Below, piece after piece: positions 44,436-52,884 of a DNA stretch of 64,000 nt. The stretch's first letter is position 1, and each line of letters begins with the position of its first letter. This DNA is from Pseudotabrizicola formosa (lineage in GTDB: Bacteria; Pseudomonadota; Alphaproteobacteria; Rhodobacterales; Rhodobacteraceae). The position numbers and the translations under genes were made by a program. The notes beneath the pieces were generated by a model that was not told where the DNA came from, searched no databases, and saw only the letters and a list, made by a program, of their open reading frames with translations. The DNA lies in contig NZ_PJOM01000002.1 of the NCBI RefSeq assembly GCF_002900965.1, forward strand, positions 1,240,001 to 1,304,000, in the 5' to 3' direction.

Positions 44436-45463
44436 GGTCTGTCCCTGTCCGGTTCTTCCACAAGATGGCAGGCCACCTTTTGCCCCCCACCAACATCGGC
44501 CAGCCGAGGCCGTTCTTGCGCGCAGCGCTCCCATGCAAAGGGACAGCGGGTGCGGAAACAGCAGCCCGATGGCAGGGTCAGCGCTGAGGGCACCTCGCCG
44601 TTCAGCGTGATCTCATCAACATCGCGCCGTTCCTTGATGCTGGGCGCCGCTGACAGCAAAGCCCGGGTATAGGGGTGGCGCGGATGGGAGAACAGCACAT
44701 CACGCGGCGCAGTTTCGACCAGAAACCCAAGATACATCACCCCGATCGTATCTGCGATGTGGTGAACCACCGACAGATCATGGCTGATGAACAGATAGGC
44801 CAGCCCGAATTCGTCGCGCAGATCCATCATCAGGTTCAGGATCTGTGCCTGAATCGAGACATCAAGCGCCGACACCGGCTCATCCGCGATGATCAGCCCC
44901 GGCATCACCGACAGCGCCCGTGCGATGCCGATCCGCTGCCGCTGCCCGCCCGAAAACTGGTGCGGATAGCGCCCGCCGTGTTCCACGCTCAGCCCGACCT
45001 TGGCCAGAAGTGCTTCAATCCGGGCCGGAACAGCCTTGCGCTCTTCGGCCGTCCGGGTCTGCTGCAGCAAGGGTTCGGCAACAATATCCCTGACCCGCTG
45101 CCGCGGGTTGAGCGAGGCATAGGGGTCTTGAAAGATCATCTGCATCCGCGCCCGCACCGGCAGCATCTTGGCAAAGCCGTAGCTGGCAATATCCTCGCCA
45201 TCGATGCGGATCTCGCCCTGCGTGGGCTGATGGATGCGGGCAATCGTCTTGGCGACGGTCGATTTGCCACAGCCACTTTCCCCGACCAGCGCCATGATCT
45301 CTCCGCGCCGGATCGAGAAACTGATGCCGTTCACCGCATGAACAACGGGTTTGTCGATCCTGACGCCGGAGCCGCTGATCTTCAGCCGATCCAGCAGCCC
45401 CCCGCCGATGTCAAAATGCATTTTGAGGTCGCGGACCTCGAGTATGGGCAGGGCATCGCTCAC
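44432..45463 (-). CDS. Oligopeptide-type ABC transporter ATP-binding protein (OppF/DppF-like)
   Basis: This 343-aa ATPase has Walker A GESGCGKST, signature FSGGQRQRIGIARAL, Walker B LIIADEPVSALD and the C-terminal oligopeptide/dipeptide motif with cysteines (GCCFRTRCPFAWERC). The GTG at 45463 overlaps the upstream ATPase stop as GTGA and has GGGAGA upstream; the frame is open to 45550 but not family-like. It works with the neighbouring ATPase, two permeases and binding protein. Confidence 0.92.
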   Translation of the reverse strand: MSDALPILEVRDLKMHFDIGGGLLDRLKISGSGVRIDKPVVHAVNGISFSIRRGEIMALVGESGCGKSTVAKTIARIHQPTQGEIRIDGEDIASYGFAKMLPVRARMQMIFQDPYASLNPRQRVRDIVAEPLLQQTRTAEERKAVPARIEALLAKVGLSVEHGGRYPHQFSGGQRQRIGIARALSVMPGLIIADEPVSALDVSIQAQILNLMMDLRDEFGLAYLFISHDLSVVHHIADTIGVMYLGFLVETAPRDVLFSHPRHPYTRALLSAAPSIKERRDVDEITLNGEVPSALTLPSGCCFRTRCPFAWERCAQERPRLADVGGGQKVACHLVEEPDRDRP

Positions 45464-46455
45464 GCAAGATCTCCCGGCTGCAAGGGGTAATGGCAGGCCG
45501 CCCATTGCGAGGCGTTCTGTGGGCGCAACTGTGGCTCTTCCACTGCACAAAGCGCCTGCGCGCGCGGGCAGCGGTCGCGGAAATTGCAGCCTTTCGGCAG
45601 GTTACGGATATCGGGCACCGTTCCCGGGATCTGCTTCAGCCGCGGGTGGCGATTTGCCGGATCGGGAATGCTGTCGATCAGGCCGCGGGTATAGGGGTGC
45701 GCCGGGGTTTCGATCAGGTCGCGTGTGCGACCGCGTTCGACCACATTGCCACAATACAGCACCGTGATGTGATCAGCCATTTCCGACACAACGGCCAGAT
45801 CATGGGTGATCAGGATCATCGAGGCCCCGCGCGCCGCGATCTGCTGGCGCATCAGCTTGAGGATCTGGCTCTGGATGGTCACGTCCAGCGCTGTGGTCGG
45901 CTCGTCCGCGATGATCAGACGCGGTTTTGCCAGCATGGCAATGGCGATCACGACCCGCTGCCGCATCCCGCCGGAAAACTGGTGAGGATAGGCCCCCAAC
46001 CGGTCTGCCGCCCGGCTGATGCCGACGCTTTCCAACATCTCGACACAGGCCTTGCGGCGCGCTGCCGCATCCAGATCGGAATGCAGCCGCAACACTTCAT
46101 CCATCTGCTGGCCCACCGTGTGCAGCGGGTTCAGCGATGTCATCGGGTCTTGAAACACCATCGAAATCTCGCGGCCCCGGATCTGGCGCAAGCGGTCTTC
46201 GCCGGCGGTCACCAGATCCTCGCCGTTCAGCAGGATCTGGCCGCCCATGATCTGACCGGGGCTGTCGATCAGCCCAAGGATCGAAAAGCCGACCACGGAT
46301 TTTCCGCCGCCGCTTTCCCCGACCAGCCCCATGATCTCGCCCTCGCCGATGTCGAAACTGACACCGTTGACGGCTTTGACCGTGCCGGAAAACGTATGGA
46401 AATAGGTGCGCAGATCCCGCACCGCCAATAGGGCATGTTGGGTCTGCACCGTCAT
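45460..46455 (-). CDS. Oligopeptide-type ABC transporter ATP-binding protein (OppD/DppD-like)
   Basis: This 331-aa ATPase has Walker A GESGGGKSV, the Q-loop FQDPMTSLNPLHTVG, signature FSGGMRQRVVIAIA, Walker B LIIADEPTTALD and the C-terminal motif GCNFRDRCPRAQALC. Walker A has Gly-Gly-Gly-Lys rather than Gly-Cys-Gly-Lys, still a valid P-loop. It overlaps oppC by ATGA. Confidence 0.93.
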   Translation of the reverse strand: MTVQTQHALLAVRDLRTYFHTFSGTVKAVNGVSFDIGEGEIMGLVGESGGGKSVVGFSILGLIDSPGQIMGGQILLNGEDLVTAGEDRLRQIRGREISMVFQDPMTSLNPLHTVGQQMDEVLRLHSDLDAAARRKACVEMLESVGISRAADRLGAYPHQFSGGMRQRVVIAIAMLAKPRLIIADEPTTALDVTIQSQILKLMRQQIAARGASMILITHDLAVVSEMADHITVLYCGNVVERGRTRDLIETPAHPYTRGLIDSIPDPANRHPRLKQIPGTVPDIRNLPKGCNFRDRCPRAQALCAVEEPQLRPQNASQWAACHYPLQPGDLA

Positions 46456-47324
46456 TTCAGCCTCGGATTCAATTCGTCGCGCAAGAAGTCACCAAAGAGG
46501 TTGATGCCGAAGACCAGCGTCATGATGGCAAGACCGGGGAACACTGATGTCCACCACAACCCGCTGAACAGCACGTCAAACCCGTTCTTGATCAAGAGCC
46601 CCAGCGACGGCTGGGTGATCGGCACTCCCACCCCCAGAAAGCTGAGCGATGCCTCGATCAGCACGAAGGTTCCGACCTGAATGGTGGCGATCACGATAAG
46701 GGGTGTCATCACATTGGGCAGCACATGCTTGCGGATGATCTTGGAGTTGGGCAGCCCGGCCACCTTGGCCGCCTGCACATATTCCTTCTTGATCTCGGAC
46801 AGGGTCGCCCCACGCACCGTGCGGGCATAGACCACCCAGCCGACGGCGGTCAGTGCGATCAGCACCTTGTCCACGCCCGTTCCCACGGCCGACATCAGAA
46901 ACAACGCAATCAGGATTGACGGAAACGACAGCTGGATATCGGCGATCCGCATGATGACGGAATCGACAATCCCGCCATAAAACCCTGCGATCAGCCCCAG
47001 CACCGTGCCGATCACGCAGGAGGCGATCATCGCCACCAGCCCGATGAACACCGAAATCCGCGCGCCATACAGGATCGATGCCCAGACATCGCGCCCCTGC
47101 CCGTCGGTGCCCAGCAAGAACCGCGGATCGCCGCCTTCCAGCCAGACCGGCGGTTTGTAACTGTCCATCAGGTTCAGTGCGGCAATGTCATAGGGGTTCT
47201 GATCCACCAGAAACGGCCCCGCCGTCACCGCGAAAGCAAAGGCCAGCATCAGCGCGCTGCCCACGACGGCAGAGGTGCTGCGCCGGTAGTTGTGGAAGAA
47301 TTCAGTCTGGACGAAGCTGGTCAT
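46452..47324 (-). CDS. Oligopeptide-type ABC transporter permease (OppC/DppC-like)
   Basis: This 290-aa inner-membrane permease has about six helices, an N-terminal OppC_N segment (RRSTSAVVGSALMLAFAFAV), the GTDGQGRDVWASILYGARIS stretch typical of OppC and an EAA loop (EYVQAAKVAGLPNSKIIRKH). ATG at 47324 with GAGGGG upstream, 7 bp after oppB. Confidence 0.93.
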   Translation of the reverse strand: MTSFVQTEFFHNYRRSTSAVVGSALMLAFAFAVTAGPFLVDQNPYDIAALNLMDSYKPPVWLEGGDPRFLLGTDGQGRDVWASILYGARISVFIGLVAMIASCVIGTVLGLIAGFYGGIVDSVIMRIADIQLSFPSILIALFLMSAVGTGVDKVLIALTAVGWVVYARTVRGATLSEIKKEYVQAAKVAGLPNSKIIRKHVLPNVMTPLIVIATIQVGTFVLIEASLSFLGVGVPITQPSLGLLIKNGFDVLFSGLWWTSVFPGLAIMTLVFGINLFGDFLRDELNPRLK

Positions 47325-47331
47325 GCGCCCC

Positions 47332-48297
47332 TCATTTCAATGTGATGCGAGGGTCAATCAGCGTGTAGACCAGATCGACCAGAAAGTTGATGACAACAAA
47401 GATCAGGGCCACAAGCATCAGATAGACCACGATCACCGGGCGGTCGGCGCGGTAGATCGAGTCGATCAACAGCTTGCCCATCCCCGGCCATGAGAAAATC
47501 GTCTCGGTGATGGTCGCAAAGGCAATCAGATCCCCCAGCTGCAGGCCAAAGATGGTGACAACCGGGATCAGCGCGTTTTTCAGGCCGTGCTTGTACAGCA
47601 CATCCTGACGGGTTGCTCCCTTGGCGCGGGCGAATTTCATGTAATCCTGCCGCGCCACCTCCATCATTCCGGCACGCGTCATCCGCAACAGAATGGCCAT
47701 GGTCGCCAGGGAAAGGGTCACCGCAGGCAGAATGATGTGATGCCAGCCGTTCCAGGTGACAAGGCTGGTCCGCACCCCGAACACCTCGCCGGTCTCACCG
47801 CGCCCGGAAGAGGGAAATATGCCCAGATGCACCGCAAAGAAGTAGATCAGCACCATGCCGACCCAGAAGCCCGGCAAGGATATGCCCAAGAGTGACCCGG
47901 CCATGATGATGCGGCTGAGCCTGCCGTTCGGATTTGCCCCCGCATAGACCCCAAGCGGGATCGCCACCACGACGGCCAGAACCATCGCCACCAGAACCAT
48001 TTCAACCGTGGCGGGCATCCGTTCCAGGATCAGCGCCAGGGCCGGCTGGCGGAACACATAGGACTGACCGAAATCGCCCTGCACCAGACTGCTGATGAAA
48101 ATCCAGTATTGCACCGGCAAGGATTGATCGAGGCCCAGAATACGCCGTGCCTGCTGAATCTGGTCATCGGTTGCGTCGATGGGCACGATCATGAACACCG
48201 GATCGCCGGTAAAGCTCATCATCAGGAACACGACCAGAGACACGATCCAGAGCACCAAGAGCATCTGGATCAGTCTTTTGATAAGATATCCAAGCAT
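47332..48297 (-). CDS. Oligopeptide-type ABC transporter permease (OppB/DppB-like)
   Basis: This 321-aa inner-membrane permease begins MLGYLIKRLIQMLLVLWIVS, with about six helices and an EAA loop (DYMKFARAKGATRQDVLYKH) followed by the GDLIAFATITETIFSWPGMG stretch diagnostic of OppB. The ATG at 48297 is used; the frame opens upstream at 48360 through the hairpin and is not family-like there. It lies 87 bp after the exported binding protein. Confidence 0.93.
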   Translation of the reverse strand: MLGYLIKRLIQMLLVLWIVSLVVFLMMSFTGDPVFMIVPIDATDDQIQQARRILGLDQSLPVQYWIFISSLVQGDFGQSYVFRQPALALILERMPATVEMVLVAMVLAVVVAIPLGVYAGANPNGRLSRIIMAGSLLGISLPGFWVGMVLIYFFAVHLGIFPSSGRGETGEVFGVRTSLVTWNGWHHIILPAVTLSLATMAILLRMTRAGMMEVARQDYMKFARAKGATRQDVLYKHGLKNALIPVVTIFGLQLGDLIAFATITETIFSWPGMGKLLIDSIYRADRPVIVVYLMLVALIFVVINFLVDLVYTLIDPRITLK

Positions 48298-48336
48298 ATC
48301 AGAATACTGACTTTTCTTGTCTGCGGGGTCAGGAAA

Positions 48337-48370
48337 GGCCCCGGCCTTCCCCATGGGCAAGGCCGGGGCC
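48337..48370 (-). terminator. Stem-loop between binding-protein and permease genes, likely attenuator
   Basis: A perfect 12-bp inverted repeat (GGCCCCGGCCTT / AAGGCCGGGGCC, 10-nt loop) starts 14 bp after the binding-protein stop and is followed by TTTCC on the minus strand. The short T-run suggests partial termination or mRNA 3'-end protection, which would give more binding protein than permease. Confidence 0.7.
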
Positions 48371-48384
48371 GTGGACGATCGGGA

Positions 48385-49944
48385 TTATTCAACGTCCATT
48401 TCAAAGGCAGACAGGAACTTGTCTGCGCGCGGGGTCAGGGTGACACCGTCCCGCACACCATAGATATCCTGTTCATAATGCAGCGGGATCATCGGAATGT
48501 CCGCCATCAGCAGCTTGGTCGCTTCTTGCAGGATTGCATCCCGCTCGGTCACATCGGGGGTGGAATCCGCCTGATCGACCAGATCATCAAGCGCCGGGTT
48601 CGAGTAAGATCCACGGTTCACCTGACCATAGCCTTCCTTCTTGTCACGGCTGTAGAACAGGGCCTGATACATTGACCCGGCATCGCCCGATGGCACATCC
48701 CAGCCGCTCATGATGAAGCTGGAATTTTCGGAGGGCACACGGATGTAGCCCCAGAAATTCGACTTCGGCATGATGTTCAGATTGAGCGTGACATTGATCT
48801 GCGCCAGCATTGACGCCAAGGCCTGTGCAATCTGCGCGTCGTTCACATAGCGGTTGTTGGTCGCGTCCAGGGTCATGGTGAAGCCGTCAGGATACCCCGC
48901 CTCGGCCAGCAGTGCCTTGGCCTTTTCGATATCGAGCGGATACATCTGGCGGAAATCCATGCCCTCGACAAATCCCAGATGCGAGTCCGGCACATATTGC
49001 GCGCTTGGCGTGGCCAGACCGTTCATGACGATCTTGTTGATCGCATCCACATCAATGGCCCGCGCAATGGCTTCGCGCACCCGTTGGTCGGTCATCGGGT
49101 TGGGGCCGTCGATGGTGGGCGATGTTTCGCGCGTATCCATGCCCAGGACCACGTTCAGCAGGCTTGGCCGCGTCACCACCTCGAAACCGGCCTCGTTGCG
49201 GACCCGGTCAACGTCGCGGACCGCCAGATCCTGCACCACATCCACTTCACCGGTCAGCAAGGCCGCCGTGCGTGTGGCCGGGTTGGTGATGGGCCGGAAG
49301 GTCACGGTTTCGATCTTTGGCGCGCCGCCCCAGTAGTCGGCAAAGGCCGACAGAACCAGCCGCTCCTCCTTGATCCATTCCTGCAGCTTGTAAGGCCCCG
49401 TCCCCATCGGCTTCAGGTCCATGTCCTGATCGCCGGTGGCGGTGGTGTATTCCTCGTCCAGGATCAGCAATTCGGCCAGATCGTTTGGCAAGACCGCATA
49501 GGGTTGCGGGGTCTTGATTTCCACCGTCAGATCGTCGATCGCCGTGGCCGATGCGATGCTTGCCACCAGATCGGGCCGGATGGATGCCCGCGCCTTTTCC
49601 ACCGAAAACACCACATCTGCGGCGGTGAAGGCATTGCCGTTGTGGAAGGTGACACCTTCGCGCAGCTTGAACCGCCAGGTGGTGTCATCCACCCGCTCCC
49701 AGCTTTCTGCCAGACCGGGGCCGAATTCCAGATCGGCGCTGCGGGACACAAGCGGATCATACAGATGGTAATACATGATGTTGGAGGACAGCTCTTCCCC
49801 GGCAAGCGGGTAAAGATGGCTGGGGTCCGCGGTCAGGCCGATGGTCAGCGATTTCGTCTGGGCGAAAGACGCGCCGGCCGCAACGACCACAATCGCTGCG
49901 CCAAGCGTGTAACACCGCCAAGCTGTTTGAGACAGGATCTTCAT
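48385..49944 (-). CDS. Peptide/nickel-type ABC substrate-binding protein (exported)
   Basis: This 519-aa SBP_bac_5-family protein has a Sec signal peptide (about 1-28, ending AGASFAQ). Family stretches are FGPGLAESWERVDDTTWRFK, GVTFHNGNAFTAADVVFS, PMGTGPYKLQEW and DQRVREAIARAIDVDAI. The ATG at 49944 follows GGAG 5 bases upstream; a GTG lies six bases earlier. It delivers the substrate to the Opp-type permease downstream. Family members bind peptides, opines, glutathione, nickel and other ligands, so the ligand is not known. Confidence 0.92.
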   Translation of the reverse strand: MKILSQTAWRCYTLGAAIVVVAAGASFAQTKSLTIGLTADPSHLYPLAGEELSSNIMYYHLYDPLVSRSADLEFGPGLAESWERVDDTTWRFKLREGVTFHNGNAFTAADVVFSVEKARASIRPDLVASIASATAIDDLTVEIKTPQPYAVLPNDLAELLILDEEYTTATGDQDMDLKPMGTGPYKLQEWIKEERLVLSAFADYWGGAPKIETVTFRPITNPATRTAALLTGEVDVVQDLAVRDVDRVRNEAGFEVVTRPSLLNVVLGMDTRETSPTIDGPNPMTDQRVREAIARAIDVDAINKIVMNGLATPSAQYVPDSHLGFVEGMDFRQMYPLDIEKAKALLAEAGYPDGFTMTLDATNNRYVNDAQIAQALASMLAQINVTLNLNIMPKSNFWGYIRVPSENSSFIMSGWDVPSGDAGSMYQALFYSRDKKEGYGQVNRGSYSNPALDDLVDQADSTPDVTERDAILQEATKLLMADIPMIPLHYEQDIYGVRDGVTLTPRADKFLSAFEMDVE

Positions 49945-50029
49945 AGACACTCCATTGTTGGTCGCGCATCGCGAGGTAAGGAGGAGACGGTTTGCCGCCT
50001 CTCGTGATTATTGTTGAAGGCAAAGAGGA

Positions 50030-50431
50030 TCAGTGGCCGGGCTTGGCCGTCTGCACTTCGATCTGATAGCCTTCGGGATCGTTCATCACGAAGGCGCGGA
50101 TACCAAGTTCGGCGCTATCACGCGGTGCAGTCAGGCCATCGACGCCACAGTGAGCGGCCCATGCATGCCAGGCGTCAACATCGGGCACGCGCAGACAGAG
50201 CTGGCAGGTCTTGGCCGCTGCCCAGTTCTGCATGCCGCGGGTTTCATCGACCAGACCGATATGGGCCTGACCGTCGATCCGGTAGATTTTCGACCATCCC
50301 TGATCAATCGCCAGCGTCAGGCCCAGCACATCCTCGTAAAAGGCCATCGCGGTCTTCAGGTCGCGGTAATATTGAAAGGTGATGGCAAGCACGATCCCGT
50401 CTGCGGGTCGTTGTGGTGCTGGCAAGGTCAT
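50030..50431 (-). CDS. VOC-superfamily (glyoxalase/bleomycin-resistance-like) protein
   Basis: This 133-aa protein of the vicinal-oxygen-chelate fold has paired beta-alpha-beta-beta-beta modules. It shows FYEDVLGLTLAIDQ, HIGLVDETRG, LCLRVPDVDAWHAW, and MNDPEGYQIEVQT with a likely metal-ligand Glu. ATG at 50431 with GGTGG upstream. It is 85 bp upstream of the exported binding protein and is probably the first gene of the catabolic operon, with a GTATAC motif just before it. It may be a small-molecule isomerase, dioxygenase or resistance protein. Confidence 0.8.
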   Translation of the reverse strand: MTLPAPQRPADGIVLAITFQYYRDLKTAMAFYEDVLGLTLAIDQGWSKIYRIDGQAHIGLVDETRGMQNWAAAKTCQLCLRVPDVDAWHAWAAHCGVDGLTAPRDSAELGIRAFVMNDPEGYQIEVQTAKPGH

Positions 50432-50464
50432 CTGTCCACCCGGTGCTGGTTCATGTATCCCGAC

Positions 50465-50474
50465 TGTATACACG
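50465..50474. promoter_or_regulatory. Candidate GntR operator upstream of the VOC gene
   Basis: TGTATACA is an 8-bp palindrome 34 bp upstream of the VOC start. It shares GTATACAC with the region upstream of the hydantoinase gene and lies just downstream of the gntR stop. It is AT-rich against a GC-rich background. Confidence 0.4.
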
Positions 50475-50533
50475 AAGAACACCGAGTCAACAAAGCTGTG
50501 CCCCCTCTGCGGTCAGAGGCCCTGTGAATTTCG

Positions 50534-51181
50534 TCAGAACGGGTGATAAATGTGCGAAATGATCGACTCGCGCACTTTCTTGAGATGAAGTCGCATCGCC
50601 TCGGCTGCACCTTCGGCGTTGCCGCCCATAATCGCATCGATAATGGCGATGTGTTCATGACAGCCGGGCTCGAATCGTTCCGGAATGGAGCCTTGGTCAT
50701 ACATCCGCGTCTTGATCTTCAAGCCTTCGATCAGTTCCCCCAGCAGACGCGACCCCGCCAATTCGGCAATCTTCAGATGCAGCTCTTTATCCAGCGCGTA
50801 ATGATCGCCCGGGCTGGGCCGTGGACCGGCCAGAAATGCGCTGACCCTTGCCCGCATTTCCACCAAATCATCCGTGTTTTTTCCCGAAACGGCGGCTTTT
50901 CGGGCCGCCTCGCATTCCAATAGACTGCGGACATGAAGGATTTCCATGATGTCTTGCAACGACACCCGGTTTACGGCGGGGGCACCGCCGGACGTGCGGG
51001 TTGCAAGCCCTTCGCTGATCAGCTGGCTGATCGCTTCGCGCACCGGCGTGCGGGACACGCCAAGCTGGTCCGCAAAATGGTTTTCGCGCAGCGGTGATCC
51101 GGGCGACAAAGTCCCATCCAGGATCATCGCCTTCATCCGCTCATAGGCCGAACTGCCCAAAGTTTTCGCTGTTTCGGCCAT
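50534..51181 (-). CDS. GntR-family transcriptional regulator (FadR/FCD type)
   Basis: This 215-aa regulator has an N-terminal winged helix (AYERMKAMILDGTLSPGS, ENHFADQLGVSRTPVREAIS) and an all-helical FCD ligand domain (about 85-210). The FCD metal-site pattern is visible around DKELHLKIAELAGS and CHEHIAIIDAIMGG. I use the ATG at 51181 with GGGGGA upstream; earlier in-frame starts exist at 51199 and 51244. It is divergent from the hydantoinase and upstream of the VOC-opp operon, so it probably controls both. Confidence 0.9.
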   Translation of the reverse strand: MAETAKTLGSSAYERMKAMILDGTLSPGSPLRENHFADQLGVSRTPVREAISQLISEGLATRTSGGAPAVNRVSLQDIMEILHVRSLLECEAARKAAVSGKNTDDLVEMRARVSAFLAGPRPSPGDHYALDKELHLKIAELAGSRLLGELIEGLKIKTRMYDQGSIPERFEPGCHEHIAIIDAIMGGNAEGAAEAMRLHLKKVRESIISHIYHPF

Positions 51182-51249
51182 CGCATTCCCCCTGATCATC
51201 CCGATACCGCCGTGTTGCTTGCACCTAGCATATAAATGCGACACAATTT

Positions 51250-51267
51250 AGTATACACTTGGTATAT
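51250..51267. promoter_or_regulatory. Candidate GntR operator in the gntR/hydantoinase gap
   Basis: TATAC and GTATA form an inverted repeat with a 5-bp spacer (51252-51266), within AGTATACACTTGGTATATC, 25 bp before the hydantoinase start and about 70 bp from the gntR start. It shares GTATACAC with the site at 50466-50473. Confidence 0.45.
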
Positions 51268-51291
51268 CAGCATGCAACGCAGCGGCGGTCG

Positions 51292-52680
51292 ATGATGGAA
51301 AAGCAGCTCTATGACACAATCATCCGGGGGGGCACTGTCGTGCACTCCCAAGGCACCGGCCCTGCGGATATCGGCATCCTTGACGGCAAGATCAGGGCGG
51401 TCGCAGACCGGATCGATGTCAGGGCAGAGTCCGAAATCGACGCAACCGGCCTTCTGGTCTTGCCGGGCGGTGTAGACACCCACTGCCATATCGAACAGGT
51501 CTCAGGCGCGGGTCTGCTGAATGCAGACACCTTCGAGACGGCAACCCGCTCGGCTGCGATGGGCGGCACAACGACCGTCGTATCCTTTGCCGCGCAACAC
51601 CCCGGCCACAAGATGGCGACGGTGGTCAAAGACTATGCCGCGCTTGCGCGCAAGGGTGCGCTGATCGACCATGCGTTTCACATGATCGTCTCGGACACGT
51701 CCAATGGCAATCTGGAGCATGACATTCCCGCGCTGATCGCCGAAGGGCATCGCTCGATCAAGATCTTCACCACCTATGACAAGGTCCGGCAGGATGACAA
51801 ATCCATCCTCGACATTCTGAGCGTTGCAAAAGACCACGGGGCGCTTGTCTGTTTCCACGCCGAAAATGACGGCTTGATCCGCCATATGACCGAGAAACTG
51901 ATTGCCGAGGGCAAGACAGCCGCCAGGTATCACGCCGCCTCGCACCCGCGCGCGGCCGAGATCGAAGCGATTGACCGGATGTGCCGCTTTGCGGAATTCA
52001 CCGGCGCGCGGATCATGATCTTTCACGTCTCGACCCGTGAAGGCGTTGCCATCATTCGCGATGCGATTGCCCGAGGGGTGCCAGTGCAGGCAGAAACCTG
52101 CCCCCATTACCTGTTCATGACCAGCGATATCCTGAACCAGCCCAGAGCAGAGCGCTTTCTTTGCTCCCCACCGCAGCGGACCGCCGATGACCAGGCCGCA
52201 CTCTGGGACGGGCTCAGCGACGAGACGATCACCCTTGTCACATCGGATCACGCCCCGTACCGCATGGACGAGACCGGAAAATTTGCCAATGGCAGGGAGG
52301 CACCCTTCAACCGCATCGCCAATGGCATGCCGGGTCTTGAAACGCGTATGCCGCTGATGTTTGACGCGATGGTGACAAAAGGGCGGATGTCGCTGGAGCA
52401 TTTTGTCTTTGTCACCGCCACTGCCCCTGCGCGGGCTTTCGGGCTTCGCCACAAGGGTCAGATCGCGCCGGGCTTTGATGCAGACCTGGCGCTTTGGGAC
52501 AAAGACCTTTCCTACACCTACAAGGCCAACGATCTGAGCGACAATGTGGGTTACAACCCTTTTGAGGGCACAACGGTCACTGGCCTGCCGGTCACGGTCT
52601 TGTCGCGCGGCAAATGTGTGATCCGTCGCCGTGTCCTTGAGGGCACGCCCGGCCAGGGCCGCTGGCTGCCGATGGAATAG
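51292..52680 (+). CDS. Hydantoinase/dihydropyrimidinase family cyclic amidohydrolase
   Basis: This 462-aa metal-dependent cyclic amidohydrolase has the HxH site in GGVDTHCHIEQ (His64, His66). The lysine expected to be carbamylated is in HRSIKIFTTYD (about Lys157). Later ligands are in CFHAENDG, MIFHVSTREG and TSDHAPY. It would open a hydantoin, dihydropyrimidine or related ring to an N-carbamoyl product. The ATG at 51292 is used (51295 is equally possible). It is divergent from the GntR gene. Confidence 0.92.
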   Translation: MMEKQLYDTIIRGGTVVHSQGTGPADIGILDGKIRAVADRIDVRAESEIDATGLLVLPGGVDTHCHIEQVSGAGLLNADTFETATRSAAMGGTTTVVSFAAQHPGHKMATVVKDYAALARKGALIDHAFHMIVSDTSNGNLEHDIPALIAEGHRSIKIFTTYDKVRQDDKSILDILSVAKDHGALVCFHAENDGLIRHMTEKLIAEGKTAARYHAASHPRAAEIEAIDRMCRFAEFTGARIMIFHVSTREGVAIIRDAIARGVPVQAETCPHYLFMTSDILNQPRAERFLCSPPQRTADDQAALWDGLSDETITLVTSDHAPYRMDETGKFANGREAPFNRIANGMPGLETRMPLMFDAMVTKGRMSLEHFVFVTATAPARAFGLRHKGQIAPGFDADLALWDKDLSYTYKANDLSDNVGYNPFEGTTVTGLPVTVLSRGKCVIRRRVLEGTPGQGRWLPME

Positions 52681-52681
52681 C

Positions 52682-52870
52682 GGCGGACCGGGCGGCGCGC
52701 ACCTGACACTTGCGCAGGTTGCCGCGTGGCTCTGGTCAGCTGTGGGTCTTGATCGCGAGGAAATGCGCGACAGGTTGGAACGCGCACCGTCGGCACGCGT
52801 TGGTCTGCGCAAGGGCGAGGCCTTCGGCACACCTGTCGTCACGCGCGCCGTCTTAATCACAGCATTCTGA
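52682..52870 (+). pseudogene. Protein-like fragment after the hydantoinase gene, possible gene remnant
   Basis: Between the hydantoinase stop and the next gene, one frame reads like a real C-terminus (HLTLAQVAAWLWSAVGLD and then REEMRDRLERAPSARVGLRK), ending in a stop at 52870. It has no start of its own; the only in-frame ATG lies inside the hydantoinase gene at 52631. The LAQVAAWL stretch recalls the end of CaiB/BaiF CoA transferases, but the match is weak. It may be a truncated gene left by a deletion. Confidence 0.3.
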
Positions 52871-52884
52871 AAGGCTGCTTTTCG

